The notes under the pieces: generated by a model
Seen by the model: only the letters and a program-made list of their open reading frames with translations
Database searches by the model: none
What the model was told of the DNA's origin: nothing
From: Pseudomonadota bacterium
GTDB lineage: Bacteria; Bdellovibrionota_B; Oligoflexia; Oligoflexales; CAIYRB01
Length of the DNA stretch: 64,000 nt
Direction of reading: 5' to 3'
Assembly (NCBI GenBank): GCA_026390435.1
Contig: JAPLFY010000031.1
Coordinates: forward strand, 116,553-180,552
Shown here: one piece after another, positions 53,264-62,680 of the stretch
Layout: every line of letters begins with the position of its first letter
How positions within the stretch are numbered: the first letter of the stretch is position 1
Position numbers and translations under genes: made by a program

Positions 53264-54225
53264 GGTGTCACGTCCATAAGATAAGCATCAGTGGTTTTGT
53301 CTATAGTGTAAATAATGCGGTCAGATTTTGGCTGCCACTGCGGCCACCTCTCATCGGAATACTGCGTGGCATTTAGAAAGGGACCGGCACCTTGCATGTC
53401 GGCTAAGCGCAAATCGTAGCCGATAATTTTATTGCCCACCATACGCGCTCCGGCAAACACTATCTTCGGCTGATCTGGATGCCAGCGGGGATCTCGGCCG
53501 TTTGCAATCATAGTTGCCGGTTTACCATTTTGACTTAAATAAACACGGCCCTGATTTGTGGCCCACACTACACTATCGCCGGTTGGGGAAATATCGAAGG
53601 ATTCGATACCAGATCCATCGTCTTCGACTCGGCGCATAGCAAAGCCTCCCTGAGTTAGCCAGAGCATCCCGTGCTGAGTTGCTAACCATTTGCCAAGCTC
53701 AATACGCTGCGCCACTTGCCAACGCGCAAGGCGCTCTCCCGGGAAATAAATTCTTTTTGTCCGAACACCCTTTGGACTTAACAATTGCAGTCTCAAATCC
53801 CGCGGGTCCAAGCTCAGAAAGCCGCTGGCCGTGGCCATTTCATCGAGCAACACACTTTGCACAAGGGCACAGTCAAAGGCTTTCACCATCGTTTTCAGAT
53901 TACCAACGGCATCGAGGACTTGTTCTCGGTAGAAAAGGCGAAAACCGTCCGGAGACCAAACAAAACTGGCACCAACTTGAGCGTCCGTAACTTGGAAAAT
54001 ATTTTTCGTCTTTAAATCTAGCACCGAAAGTCCAAGGCCATTATCACCGATGTAGGCCAGAAACCGCCCTTTAGGGTCAATGCGCAATCTGTTTAGTGCA
54101 TTATCAGCGCGGAGCAGCACCGTTGATTTTGCCGCAATCACAGCAAAAGCATCGCAGCTAAAACTGGCTAGTTGCCCAACGAGGGCCCAAGAGAAGATCA
54201 TTTTGCTGAGTTCATTTAGGCGCAC
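53260..54225 (-). CDS. TolB-like beta-propeller protein
   Basis: A 321-residue exported protein (signal peptide around MIFSWALVGQLASFSCDAFA) with PD40/WD40-type blades: NRLRIDPKGRFLAYIGDNG, QVGASFVWSPDGFRLFYR, GSGIESFDISPTGDSVVWAT, DPRWHPDQPKIVFAG, RWPQWQPKSDRIIYTID. Each has the xxWSPDG-like turn of TolB and related peptidases. It is probably periplasmic, binding a protein partner. It heads an operon with the next secreted protein. No pal or tolR gene is near. Confidence 0.7.
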   Translation of the reverse strand: MRLNELSKMIFSWALVGQLASFSCDAFAVIAAKSTVLLRADNALNRLRIDPKGRFLAYIGDNGLGLSVLDLKTKNIFQVTDAQVGASFVWSPDGFRLFYREQVLDAVGNLKTMVKAFDCALVQSVLLDEMATASGFLSLDPRDLRLQLLSPKGVRTKRIYFPGERLARWQVAQRIELGKWLATQHGMLWLTQGGFAMRRVEDDGSGIESFDISPTGDSVVWATNQGRVYLSQNGKPATMIANGRDPRWHPDQPKIVFAGARMVGNKIIGYDLRLADMQGAGPFLNATQYSDERWPQWQPKSDRIIYTIDKTTDAYLMDVTP

Positions 54226-54409
54226 TTTGGTGCTCCAAGTAACAACGAGAGTTCTAGTTTTCGTGATATATTCAAGCGTAGCGAGGCGGTGGCTATAACC
54301 CTATTATACGCCGAAATTATCCAACAATCCCGGATGCCTCTAAATTATACCTAAATTTATTGCGATTTATGCCGATATATCACTAGGATCGATCACCGGA
54401 GGGTTGTCC

Positions 54410-54751
54410 ATGAAACCGAACGCATTACGAATCGCAGCGATTGCAGCCACTCTGATTGGTTTGCTCAATGCGCATCCGGCCTTGGCCGGTGGCAAAAACG
54501 CCAAGGGATCGACTACGAGCGTCCCTAAAGGGACCAAGGCAAAGCATTTGACTGGTGAAGCCACAATAAAGAGCAAAGATCAAAGTAAAATCGATTTTGA
54601 AGCTGCAGACATCGGCGGTGAACGCAAGTCGCCACTGGGCACAATGATCAACCAAAATAAAGCCGACAAGAACTATGACTTCGTTAAAATTCGTTTGCGC
54701 TGGCACCCCGAGATGGTGCAATCAGCGTCAGCTTTAGACAGCGGCAAGTAA
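54410..54751 (+). CDS. small secreted basic protein
   Basis: 113 residues from the ATG at 54410 (GGAGG at 7 bases; a TTG two codons earlier is less likely). Signal peptide ends LNAHPALA with cleavage near GGKNAKG. The mature part is rich in Lys, Ser and Thr, and ends IRLRWHPEMVQSASALDSGK. Unrecognised; perhaps periplasmic or surface. It converges with the thioredoxin-like gene. Confidence 0.55.
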   Translation: MKPNALRIAAIAATLIGLLNAHPALAGGKNAKGSTTSVPKGTKAKHLTGEATIKSKDQSKIDFEAADIGGERKSPLGTMINQNKADKNYDFVKIRLRWHPEMVQSASALDSGK

Positions 54752-54762
54752 TTTAGCGACGA

Positions 54763-55329
54763 TTAGAATGCTGTGAAAAGGCGTAGAAGTCCGTCTAACT
54801 CATCGAGATCTTTTTTCGTCGTCTTTACATATCGGGCGGCCAGCCACTTGTGGCGGTCGCCGACGTAGATAGTGGGTAACTCCGGATTGTGAAATACTTT
54901 GTGGATCTCTGTATTAGCCAGATAGCCACGGTCCAGATTGAATTCCTTCATAAACCCTTCCGCGTCGTCGCGGGTGTCATGGGTAAAAACATAAACAAAA
55001 TCTGCATTTAACTGACGGTATCGGTGCTCAAGACGAATTAGTTCCGGCATCAACTGTTGGCAAGGCTCGCACCACGACGCCAGAAACACCACAACGAGCA
55101 TCCGTCCTTCAATGGGGTCAACGCGTTCCTGATCGACCAAACCTGGGATCCTAGTGGCACTAAAACCAAGCATCGGCACCCATGATTGCCAAAATTTATG
55201 CTCAGTTTTATTGGGAGTAGCTGCCACCGGAGCAGCCTCGTGGTTACCACCACCGGAGTTGGCCAGAGCCAACGGGCAAACAGAAAGGGACAAAAATAAG
55301 AGGACTGAGAGCAGACGTAAAAGCGGCAT
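54763..55329 (-). CDS. TlpA-like thioredoxin-fold protein
   Basis: 188 residues with a signal peptide (VLLFLSLSVCPLALA) and an exported thioredoxin fold: LVVVFLASWCEPCQQLMPEL has the WCEPC redox site, and ELPTIYVGDRH carries the cis-Pro region. The C terminus ends LDELDGLLRLFTAF. It may be a periplasmic disulfide reductant; its substrate is unknown. It lies separately from the ccm operon. Confidence 0.78.
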   Translation of the reverse strand: MPLLRLLSVLLFLSLSVCPLALANSGGGNHEAAPVAATPNKTEHKFWQSWVPMLGFSATRIPGLVDQERVDPIEGRMLVVVFLASWCEPCQQLMPELIRLEHRYRQLNADFVYVFTHDTRDDAEGFMKEFNLDRGYLANTEIHKVFHNPELPTIYVGDRHKWLAARYVKTTKKDLDELDGLLRLFTAF

Positions 55330-55400
55330 CTAGGTCTCGTGTCGCGGGTTGATTGATAATATTATGATAGCATGAGTAGGTGCACGCGCAGGAGACCGTC

Positions 55401-56645
55401 ATGACTAAAGAAGAGCTTGCCAACTTATGGCAGTTTCCGTGGCCAGTCATGGACGTGCTTATCGGAGGCAAGTCCTCGATAGACTTGACCGAATTAAATA
55501 TTCAGTCAAATGCTGAGGCCAGCAGCTTTCTGCGCAGCTATGGGTACGATCCTGAAACCCCCGCCGACCGCCGCCTCATTCACAGCGTCCAGGTGGAGGC
55601 GGTCACTTTCATCGAACAGCAGCTACTGCTGCCGAGGGAATGGCAACGGGGGATAAGGCCGCCCGATGAGCTTCTGAATTGTGATGACCCCTGCAAATTG
55701 CTGCTATGGGCCTCTAGTAAGGGCTCTGAAGATAGATGGATCCGGCATTGGGCTTGCGCGGTCTTGCGTGTCATGCACACGATCGCACATCTAGAGGGGG
55801 TCCATCGGACTATTGATATGCAGGCGGCTCGCGCTCAAATATTTTCAAGATTCGAACAACATCTACAGCGCGAATCCGATGGAGATATTTGGTTTGGTGG
55901 TAAAAATGGCCGCGTGGAATTAGCGCAAGTGGAGTGGAAAGAGGCGAAAAGCCGTAATTCTATTATTCTAAAACTCTTGCATAAACGTGATAACGTCGCT
56001 GAAACAATTTACGACTACGTCGGAATCAGACTGATCACAAAAAATCTCTGCGACGTAATGCTCGTGGTAAAACTACTCCATAAATACAATATTATTGTCT
56101 ATCCGAATGCCTATCCGTCACGAGCTCGCAATAATCTAATCGACATCGAACGCTTCCACGAACAAGTTGAGGTACTTCGGCAAGAGCTTTTGTCGGGATC
56201 GCTGACTGCAGCCGATTTTAGTCGAAAACTTGCCAACCTGAATATTGAAGCCTTGCCAGTCGCGCAGACAAGCGGCAACCCCCATTCGTTGTCATCTTAT
56301 CGAGCCATCCAACTTACCAGCCGCCAATTAATTAAAATTCCACATCAAAAGCTAGAATGGTTAACTAAACTGGCACAGGCACAGGCGCCTGGGCAGGCCG
56401 AGCCCAAACTAACCACTGTATTAGCACTCATGAAGGACCTCTTAAAGAACTGGCCGAGCGGAAAAGAAGGACGCTTTGATGCGGCTTTCTTTCCCTTCGA
56501 GGTGCAAATTCTTGATGCCACCTCCCATCAGCACGCTCAATCTGGTGAAGCGAACCATGACCGCTATAAGTCTTCCCAAATTCGAGCCGCTCGCAAGCGT
56601 GTGCTATCCCAGGTGCTTGAGTTCTCCAAAGATGGACCTACGTAA
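55401..56645 (+). CDS. RelA/SpoT synthetase-like protein of unknown function
   Basis: 414 residues from the ATG at 55401 (AGGAG 6 bases upstream). The C-terminal part resembles the ppGpp synthetase fold of RelA/SpoT: SIILKLLHKRD, then TIYDYVGIRLITKNLCDVML (about 202-221; compare the FDLIAIRCV-type core), SSYRAIQL (about 298-305; the stacking tyrosine position of the synthetase GYQSIH block), and FPFEVQILDATSHQHAQSGE (about 364-383) followed by HDRYK. This matches the PIEIQIRT...H...AE...H..YK pattern. No HD hydrolase, TGS or ACT domain is present. An insertion of ~60 residues sits before SSYRA, and the DYI aspartate is not obvious. It may be a new small alarmone-synthetase relative or a nucleotide-binding relic. 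Confidence 0.65.
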   Translation: MTKEELANLWQFPWPVMDVLIGGKSSIDLTELNIQSNAEASSFLRSYGYDPETPADRRLIHSVQVEAVTFIEQQLLLPREWQRGIRPPDELLNCDDPCKLLLWASSKGSEDRWIRHWACAVLRVMHTIAHLEGVHRTIDMQAARAQIFSRFEQHLQRESDGDIWFGGKNGRVELAQVEWKEAKSRNSIILKLLHKRDNVAETIYDYVGIRLITKNLCDVMLVVKLLHKYNIIVYPNAYPSRARNNLIDIERFHEQVEVLRQELLSGSLTAADFSRKLANLNIEALPVAQTSGNPHSLSSYRAIQLTSRQLIKIPHQKLEWLTKLAQAQAPGQAEPKLTTVLALMKDLLKNWPSGKEGRFDAAFFPFEVQILDATSHQHAQSGEANHDRYKSSQIRAARKRVLSQVLEFSKDGPT

Positions 56646-56780
56646 AGTCTGGCCGACGACATTGTTCAGAGCCCTCTAGCAAACAAATTGGCAAGGTGCT
56701 AAAGGACGGTCAGCCTTCCGTAGGCAAATTCAGTGTGCGGGTCTATAGCCTATCGACCATCGACAACCGAAGTGACTATT

Positions 56781-57929
56781 ATGATGAAACATATCTATGT
56801 CGACGCAAATGGAACTTATCCAGTTGCTCCAAAGCATTACGATGACATTGCCACTAGGCTTAAATTGGCTGATGGCAATCCTTCTTCTATTCATGCTCCG
56901 GGGCGGAATGCAAAAATTGCTCTGGAGGATGCCCGGTCAGCAGTTGCAAAATTGATCGGCGCCAATGCTCAGGAGATCATTTTCACCTCGGGAGCTACCG
57001 AGGCCAATAACATGGTGCTTTCAGGCATCGCCTCAACGCACAAAAATGGTCCGCTCCCGAAAATCATAGTTACTGCGGCGGAGCACTCCGCTGTTATAGA
57101 AACTGCAAAGGCGTTGGCTCAGCGCGGCCTCTGTGATCTCGCCATTGCTCCGGTCTTACCTAGCGGCGCTGTGGACACAGAAAAACTGCTGACCATGGTG
57201 ACGAGTGATACAGCTCTAGTCGCGCTCATCGCCGCTAATAACGAAACAGGGGTGCTTAATCCCCTCGTGGAACTGATCGCACAGATTAAAAAGCGCAACC
57301 CTTTAACTCACGTGCATACGGATGCCGTACAACTTTTGGGGAAGACCAATCTAACTTGGCTTGGCCAGAGTGGCGTTAACAGCGCGGCGTTCTCTGGACA
57401 CAAATTAGGCGCCTTCAAAGGTACCGGTGCACTCTTTTTAAAGCGCGGCACTAGGTTACATCCATTTGTCACAGGTGGAGGCCAGGAGCGCGGGCGGAGA
57501 GCTGGCACTGAGAACATGCCAGGCATCATCTCTTTTGGCTTGAGATGTGCAGAGACACTAGGTCAAGAGGTAGCCTTCGCTACGCGAATGCGCCAGTTGC
57601 GGGACCTATGGCTCCAGGTCCTGAGCAAGATCCCCGATGCTGCAGTGCATGGATCGGGTGCCGATAGTCTACCGAATACAGTAAATTTTCATATCGAGGG
57701 AATTGCTGGAGACGATATTTTACTGAACTTTGATTTAGCAAATATTTATGCTTCCAGCGGCAGTGCCTGCTCTTCTAGTGTCGCCCGGCCCAGCCATGTC
57801 TTGTTGGCAATGGGATATTCCGAATGGATAGCACTTAATTCAGTCCGAATTAGTTTCACTGCTGAAAATGATGCCGACGACATCGCGTTGATGGCACATG
57901 TGCTGCAGCAAGTGATAGAGCGAAAATAA
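56781..57929 (+). CDS. cysteine desulfurase (NifS/IscS family)
   Basis: A PLP enzyme removing sulfur from cysteine for Fe-S cluster or thiolation pathways. SSIHAPGRNAKIALEDARSA, FTSGATEANNMVLSGI, HVHTDAVQLLGKT, FSGHKLGAFKGTGALFLKRG (PLP lysine in SGHK) and ASSGSACSSS (active-site cysteine) are clear. From the ATG at 56781 it has 382 residues; longer GTG start at 56733 has no ribosome site. The class II (NifS-like/IscS) loop is short. No iscU or scaffold gene is near, so the specific pathway is unknown. Confidence 0.9.
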   Translation: MMKHIYVDANGTYPVAPKHYDDIATRLKLADGNPSSIHAPGRNAKIALEDARSAVAKLIGANAQEIIFTSGATEANNMVLSGIASTHKNGPLPKIIVTAAEHSAVIETAKALAQRGLCDLAIAPVLPSGAVDTEKLLTMVTSDTALVALIAANNETGVLNPLVELIAQIKKRNPLTHVHTDAVQLLGKTNLTWLGQSGVNSAAFSGHKLGAFKGTGALFLKRGTRLHPFVTGGGQERGRRAGTENMPGIISFGLRCAETLGQEVAFATRMRQLRDLWLQVLSKIPDAAVHGSGADSLPNTVNFHIEGIAGDDILLNFDLANIYASSGSACSSSVARPSHVLLAMGYSEWIALNSVRISFTAENDADDIALMAHVLQQVIERK

Positions 57930-57943
57930 AATTTGCGTGAGAT

Positions 57944-58645
57944 ATGCCCATGTGGCTGCGGCGATACTGCATTGCCTGTTATGGCTCGGTGGATTTTGGA
58001 CCAGCGATCGCCAACAGTCTGCAGCTTTGCGCAGCCTGCCTCGACGAGTTGAGCGAACTCCAACTAGAGGGCTGGTCACCAGCAAATTTTAGCCCTAAAT
58101 CAGAAATTACCGATGTCGCCAGTTTGTTACGCTATCGTGGGGTGGTTCGTGATCTCGTGCTTCGCGCCAAAGTGCGCGGCGACCATAGAGCGTTGGCGCT
58201 GCTTGTTGCGTTGGTGGCCCATCGCAACGAAGCCATGTCTTTAATCTCGTGGTGTGATGCGGTCGTAGCCAACCCTTCGAGCCTCTGGGGCAGGATACGG
58301 GGGCGCCTCGATATCGCCGGAAAAATCGCATCACATCTGGCCGCCATCGCGGGCAAGCCGTTCCTAAATGCCCCCTTGGATCTACATTGGCGCTGGCAAA
58401 AGCATGCGCTCACCGAGCGAAAAAAACGCACCGAAATCGACCCTGTCGAGGCAATAGCTGTGAAGTGGGCAAAATATGTCAGCTCCTGCACTTTCCACCA
58501 ACCAATTAAAAAACACGATGGACTGACGCGTATTCTGTTGGTCGACGATGTTTTGACCACCGGCGGCACCTTGCAACGGACGGCAATAGCACTTTCCAGA
58601 GATCAGCCAGTCATCGTCCGCGGCTTAACTGTGGCCCGGGCTTGA
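57944..58645 (+). CDS. comF: ComF-family phosphoribosyltransferase-like protein
   Basis: 233 residues. N-terminal zinc-like CIACYG and LCAACLDEL cysteines are followed by a PRT fold ending ILLVDDVLTTGGTLQRTAIA. In naturally competent bacteria ComF helps convert incoming DNA; here the role is unknown. 14 bases after the desulfurase stop, likely cotranscribed. No other competence gene is in the window. Confidence 0.88.
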   Translation: MPMWLRRYCIACYGSVDFGPAIANSLQLCAACLDELSELQLEGWSPANFSPKSEITDVASLLRYRGVVRDLVLRAKVRGDHRALALLVALVAHRNEAMSLISWCDAVVANPSSLWGRIRGRLDIAGKIASHLAAIAGKPFLNAPLDLHWRWQKHALTERKKRTEIDPVEAIAVKWAKYVSSCTFHQPIKKHDGLTRILLVDDVLTTGGTLQRTAIALSRDQPVIVRGLTVARA

Positions 58646-58807
58646 TCCCAAACTTGGTGACAGACCCTGTAAAGCCCTGCCGTCAAAGTATTTAGGTGCT
58701 GATTTCACTATCAAAAGCTAACACTTCTGGGAGCAAGTCGGCAGCTTTGCTAGACTCCGGCGTTTGCTGATTTTGCTCTATCCAGCGTCTGTTTTGTGAG
58801 AGGAATT

Positions 58808-61564
58808 ATGGGCTTACCAACTCCGGCGGAAACCGCAGCCATGACCCCGATGATGCGTCAGTACTGGGATCTGAAGCAACGCTGCGGGGATGCGATTTTA
58901 TTCTTCCGCATGGGGGATTTCTTCGAAATATTTGGTGCCGATGCTGAACTAGTAGCGCCGATCCTCGAGTTGGTTTTGACCAGCCGAGAGCGCGGCGACG
59001 AGAACAGAATTCCATTTTGCGGGGTGCCTCATCACAGCGCCCGCAACTACTGGCTACGGCTCCTTAAACGCGGCTTTAAGATCGCTATTGCAGATCAGGT
59101 CGAGGATCCAGCAGAGGCCAAAGGCCTAGTAAAACGAGATATTATCCGTGTGCTCACGCCCGGCTGCATTGACGACCCAGAAGCTTTAGATAGCGATGCC
59201 CCAAACTATATTGCCGCCGCCCACGAGGAGCCTGGTAGTAGTAAGTGGGCGGTTGCTATTGCCGATTTATCAACCGGTGAATTACGCCTCGGTAACGTCC
59301 CCGACCTGGATGGACTGCGCAGCGTAATCGAGCAATTCCGGCCGAAGGAATTGCTCGCCAGAAGATTTTTTCATCCTGAATTAACCACGCTTCTGGCTTC
59401 TTATCGCGAGGGCCAATCACTACTTTTAGAAGCACTGGCTGAAGGCCCGCTTCGTGACAAAGCCGAACAAAAATCGGTGCTTACCGAGGTATTCGGGAAG
59501 CCCGACTTAGCTTCGCAGCCCTGTGGAGCGATACTTAGCGGCGAAGCACTAATCACCGGGGTGCTAGTGCACTTCCGCAGCTTGCAAGCTAGTCTCAGCC
59601 AATTCCTAAACGTGCGGCCACTCTATGAACCGCACACTATGACTTTAGATGAGACCGCTGTCCGCGACCTTGAGCTCTTTGAGACAGCCAGAAGACGAGA
59701 TAGCGAAGGCAGTTTGATGCGCGAGATCAACTGCACGCTGTCACCGATGGGAGCGCGACTACTTAGGTACTTTTTAGCGCATCCTTTGCTAGACCCCAAA
59801 CAAATCCGCACTCGTCACTCTGCTGTACGCGGACTGCTTACTCTTGGCGAGTCACGCTTAACCGAGGCACGTTCTCAGCTAAAATCGTTACCTGACTTGG
59901 AACGATTGGCGACTAGGGTAATTGCCGGAACAGCAACTCCACCGGACTTAGCACGTGTATTACAAACCTTAAACAGTGCTAAGTGGCTGCTAGATCAGCT
60001 TCTCGGCAATAAAGCGGAACATCTACCAGACGACCTCCACAAGGCTGTCTCTGCTGGCCTGCGGTTTTATAAAGATCCGCTCAAAGTCCTAGAAGAAAGT
60101 CTCACTTCCGAGCCACGCGCTCTAGGTAGTGGCACAGGAATTTTTGTTACAGGCTACGACCACGAGCTGGATCGCCTCAACGAACTGGCACGCAGTGGTG
60201 AAGCCCAGGTAGAGTCCTACCAAGAGAAGCTGCGCCTAGCGACGGGCATTGGCAGCCTGAAGATTAAACAGCACAAATCTTACGGCCTACTCATTGAAGT
60301 CACGCGCACTCATACTGCCAAGATTCCGGCGGAATTTATCCGCAGACAGACGATGGTCAACTGTGAACGTTTTGTCACCGTTGAGCTGCAGGAGCTTAGT
60401 GAAACCCTACTGTCTGCCAGCGACAAAGCCGTTGTCCGCGAAGCTGAGTTATTCCGCGACTTACTTGAGGAACTGGCAAAGTTTAAGGTCGAAATGCGCT
60501 CCGTGGCTCAAGCACTTGGCACATTTGACCTGCTCCAATCCTTTGCTTGGCTAGCCCTTAAGCAAGGTTACTGTGAGCCGCAAATTTCCGACGATCAGAG
60601 TCTCGCGCTCAAATCTTCAAGACACCCCGTAGTCGAGCGATATGTTGGCCGTCATCAATATGCGGCTAACGACATCACAATCACCCCAGAAAAGAAGCAT
60701 TTGCTTATCACCGGACCCAATATGGCTGGAAAATCGACCATCATGCGGCAAGTAGCCCTGACAGCGATTCTTAACCAGATTGGCAGTTTTGTTCCCGCTC
60801 AAAGTGCCCGATTACCTGTATTTGACCGCATTTTCACTCGCGTCGGGGCGAGCGATGATCTAGCCCGTGGCCAGTCAACTTTCATGGTCGAAATGTCCGA
60901 GTCGGCAAACATACTGCGGCATGCGAGCCCAAATAGCCTTGTGATTTTGGACGAGGTAGGCCGCGGCACTTCAACTCGAGACGGTCTGGCTATCGCAGCG
61001 GCAATCTTGCAGGATCTTGCCTTGCGCGTACGCTGCTATTCCATGTTTGCCACGCACTTCCATGAATTAGTTAAAGTCGCGGCAGAGCTTCCATCCGTTA
61101 TTTTGATGCAGACCGAGGTGCTTGAGCAAAAGGACAGTATTTTATTCACGCATAGATTGAAGGAAGGTTCTGTCGACAATTCTTACGGCCTCGAAGTCGC
61201 AAGACTCGCCGGCATTCCCAGTAGAGTTCTAGAAAAAGCTGCGACTTATCTAGAGTCGAGCCTCGACGAACAGAGCCACCAAAACGTCACTGCTGTGAAG
61301 ACCAACCCAAGAGCCCTCCTAGGAGCTAGCGCCCAGCAGGAAGTCCTCCCCCTAGAGCGGATGGGCCTGAACCAATCCGCTGGTCAATATATCGTGTCGG
61401 AGGCGGGGCCCGTTTCACCTCCAGAGTCTCCTGTCTTGGAGCGACTCCAGCACCTCAACTTAAATCGCGTCACACCCCTGCAAGCTCTTAATATTCTTTC
61501 AGAATTGCAGGGAATGCTAGGGCAGAAACGAGCTCAAAGCTTGTTCGCAGAAGAGACCTACTAG
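58808..61564 (+). CDS. mutS: DNA mismatch repair protein MutS
   Basis: It recognises mismatches and loads MutL. The mismatch-contact motif FRMGDFFEIFG is near the N terminus (FxE intact), the ATPase has Walker A TGPNMAGKSTIMRQ, Walker B ILDEVGRGTSTRDG and the signature ATHFHELVKVA. 918 residues from the ATG at 58808 (AGAGG 4 bases before; an upstream GTG at 58796 is possible). The C-terminal ~40 residues (LERLQHLNLNRVTPLQALNI) are like the MutS tetramerisation or beta-clamp-binding tail. mutL is not in the window. Confidence 0.96.
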   Translation: MGLPTPAETAAMTPMMRQYWDLKQRCGDAILFFRMGDFFEIFGADAELVAPILELVLTSRERGDENRIPFCGVPHHSARNYWLRLLKRGFKIAIADQVEDPAEAKGLVKRDIIRVLTPGCIDDPEALDSDAPNYIAAAHEEPGSSKWAVAIADLSTGELRLGNVPDLDGLRSVIEQFRPKELLARRFFHPELTTLLASYREGQSLLLEALAEGPLRDKAEQKSVLTEVFGKPDLASQPCGAILSGEALITGVLVHFRSLQASLSQFLNVRPLYEPHTMTLDETAVRDLELFETARRRDSEGSLMREINCTLSPMGARLLRYFLAHPLLDPKQIRTRHSAVRGLLTLGESRLTEARSQLKSLPDLERLATRVIAGTATPPDLARVLQTLNSAKWLLDQLLGNKAEHLPDDLHKAVSAGLRFYKDPLKVLEESLTSEPRALGSGTGIFVTGYDHELDRLNELARSGEAQVESYQEKLRLATGIGSLKIKQHKSYGLLIEVTRTHTAKIPAEFIRRQTMVNCERFVTVELQELSETLLSASDKAVVREAELFRDLLEELAKFKVEMRSVAQALGTFDLLQSFAWLALKQGYCEPQISDDQSLALKSSRHPVVERYVGRHQYAANDITITPEKKHLLITGPNMAGKSTIMRQVALTAILNQIGSFVPAQSARLPVFDRIFTRVGASDDLARGQSTFMVEMSESANILRHASPNSLVILDEVGRGTSTRDGLAIAAAILQDLALRVRCYSMFATHFHELVKVAAELPSVILMQTEVLEQKDSILFTHRLKEGSVDNSYGLEVARLAGIPSRVLEKAATYLESSLDEQSHQNVTAVKTNPRALLGASAQQEVLPLERMGLNQSAGQYIVSEAGPVSPPESPVLERLQHLNLNRVTPLQALNILSELQGMLGQKRAQSLFAEETY

Positions 61565-61703
61565 GTAGTCCAACTCGGAGGCATGGGAGTGACTTGTATT
61601 TTCGGATTCCTGTTAATATACTTGCCGCTTATCATCGATCCAGCATGCGAGTGAATAATGGGAACCGGACAGATCGGGTCCCCCCGAGCAAGAGGATGAA
61701 TCG

Positions 61704-62621
61704 ATGACGAAACGAACTTCCACAAGCTTGAGCGGATGCTCCGTCAAAGCTGTTGCCGTCAAAAAGGCTGCTATGAAAAAAAGCATCAAACCGCAAAAAA
61801 AAGCTGTAACCCCCAGCAAGGCACCAGCAAAAAAACCTGTGGCCGTTAAAAAGGTCGTCGAACCAAAAAGCAAGCCTTCGGCGGCCAAAAGCTCGACCGA
61901 AAAGAAAGCAGCACCAGTGAGCACCAATAAGTCGACTCCTTCCGCAGCAAAAAAGGTCGCTCCAGCCCCAGCGAAAAAAGAAATTGCTAAAAAGTCAGCT
62001 GCGGCTCAACCAGTGCCTAGCAGAACTGCCACGAAAAAAGTGATCGAAGAAAAAGTCACACGCGGAACCTCTGTAGCGAGCAAAAAAACCGATTCAGCAC
62101 TAAGTCGGACAGGTGCTGTCTCCAAATCGGCGGAGCCTGGTAAAGCGTCATCTCTACCGATCAAAGTCGAACCCAAAATTATCGAGGTACGCCAACCCGA
62201 GATCATCCCGCGCTCACCGGACGAAACGCTATTCTCGGCTGAGGAGCTCGAGACATTCCGGGTTCTGCTATTCAGCGAGCGCAGCAAGATCTTGCAAAAA
62301 GCGCGGCGCACGATGGAAGAAGGAAATATCCAGATCGATAAAAACGAGATGATGGATGAAGTCGACCAAGCTTCGGCGATGGTAGAACAAAATCTAACGT
62401 TCCGTTTGTTAGATCGTGATCGCAAGCTACTGAGCGAGATTGATCATGCTCTGGTAAAGATCGACAGCGGTGATTTCGGCTATTGCGAGGGAACGGGTGA
62501 GGCGATTCCAAAGAGGCGGCTTGAATTGCGCCCTTGGTGTCGTCACAGCGTTAAGTACAAAGAGAAACTTGAGCGCATGAAGAAATCAGGTCGCGGCGTC
62601 GTCGACGAAGACGAAGTCTAA
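61704..62621 (+). CDS. DksA/TraR-family protein with histone-H1-like N-terminal tail
   Basis: 305 residues. The first ~170 are a low-complexity Lys/Ala/Pro/Ser tail (for example KKPVAVKKVVEPKSKPSAAK) resembling histone H1. The C-terminal ~125 residues are a DksA fold: LFSAEELETFRVLLFSER, the coiled-coil tip MMDEVDQASA with the DxxDxA motif (D218, D221, A223), and LVKIDSGDFGYCEGTGEAIP then KRRLELRPWC. Of the usual four zinc cysteines only the first (C261) is in place; positions 264, 282 and 285 are Thr, Ser and Tyr. It likely binds RNA polymerase in the secondary channel, and the tail may bind DNA. A GAGGA lies before the ATG. Confidence 0.82.
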   Translation: MTKRTSTSLSGCSVKAVAVKKAAMKKSIKPQKKAVTPSKAPAKKPVAVKKVVEPKSKPSAAKSSTEKKAAPVSTNKSTPSAAKKVAPAPAKKEIAKKSAAAQPVPSRTATKKVIEEKVTRGTSVASKKTDSALSRTGAVSKSAEPGKASSLPIKVEPKIIEVRQPEIIPRSPDETLFSAEELETFRVLLFSERSKILQKARRTMEEGNIQIDKNEMMDEVDQASAMVEQNLTFRLLDRDRKLLSEIDHALVKIDSGDFGYCEGTGEAIPKRRLELRPWCRHSVKYKEKLERMKKSGRGVVDEDEV

Positions 62622-62635
62622 TCGAATCGAAGGTG

Positions 62636-62660
62636 GCGCAGTTACACCTGGTAACTGCGC
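62636..62660. terminator. convergent hairpin between DksA-like and lipoprotein genes
   Basis: GCGCAGTTAC and GTAACTGCGC form a perfect 10-bp stem with a 5-base loop. It lies 14 bases after the plus-strand stop and 20 bases from the minus-strand stop. T tracts are weak on both sides (CCCATTTG on one). It probably acts in both directions. Confidence 0.55.
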
Positions 62661-62680
62661 TTCCCATTTGCCTCGTGATT

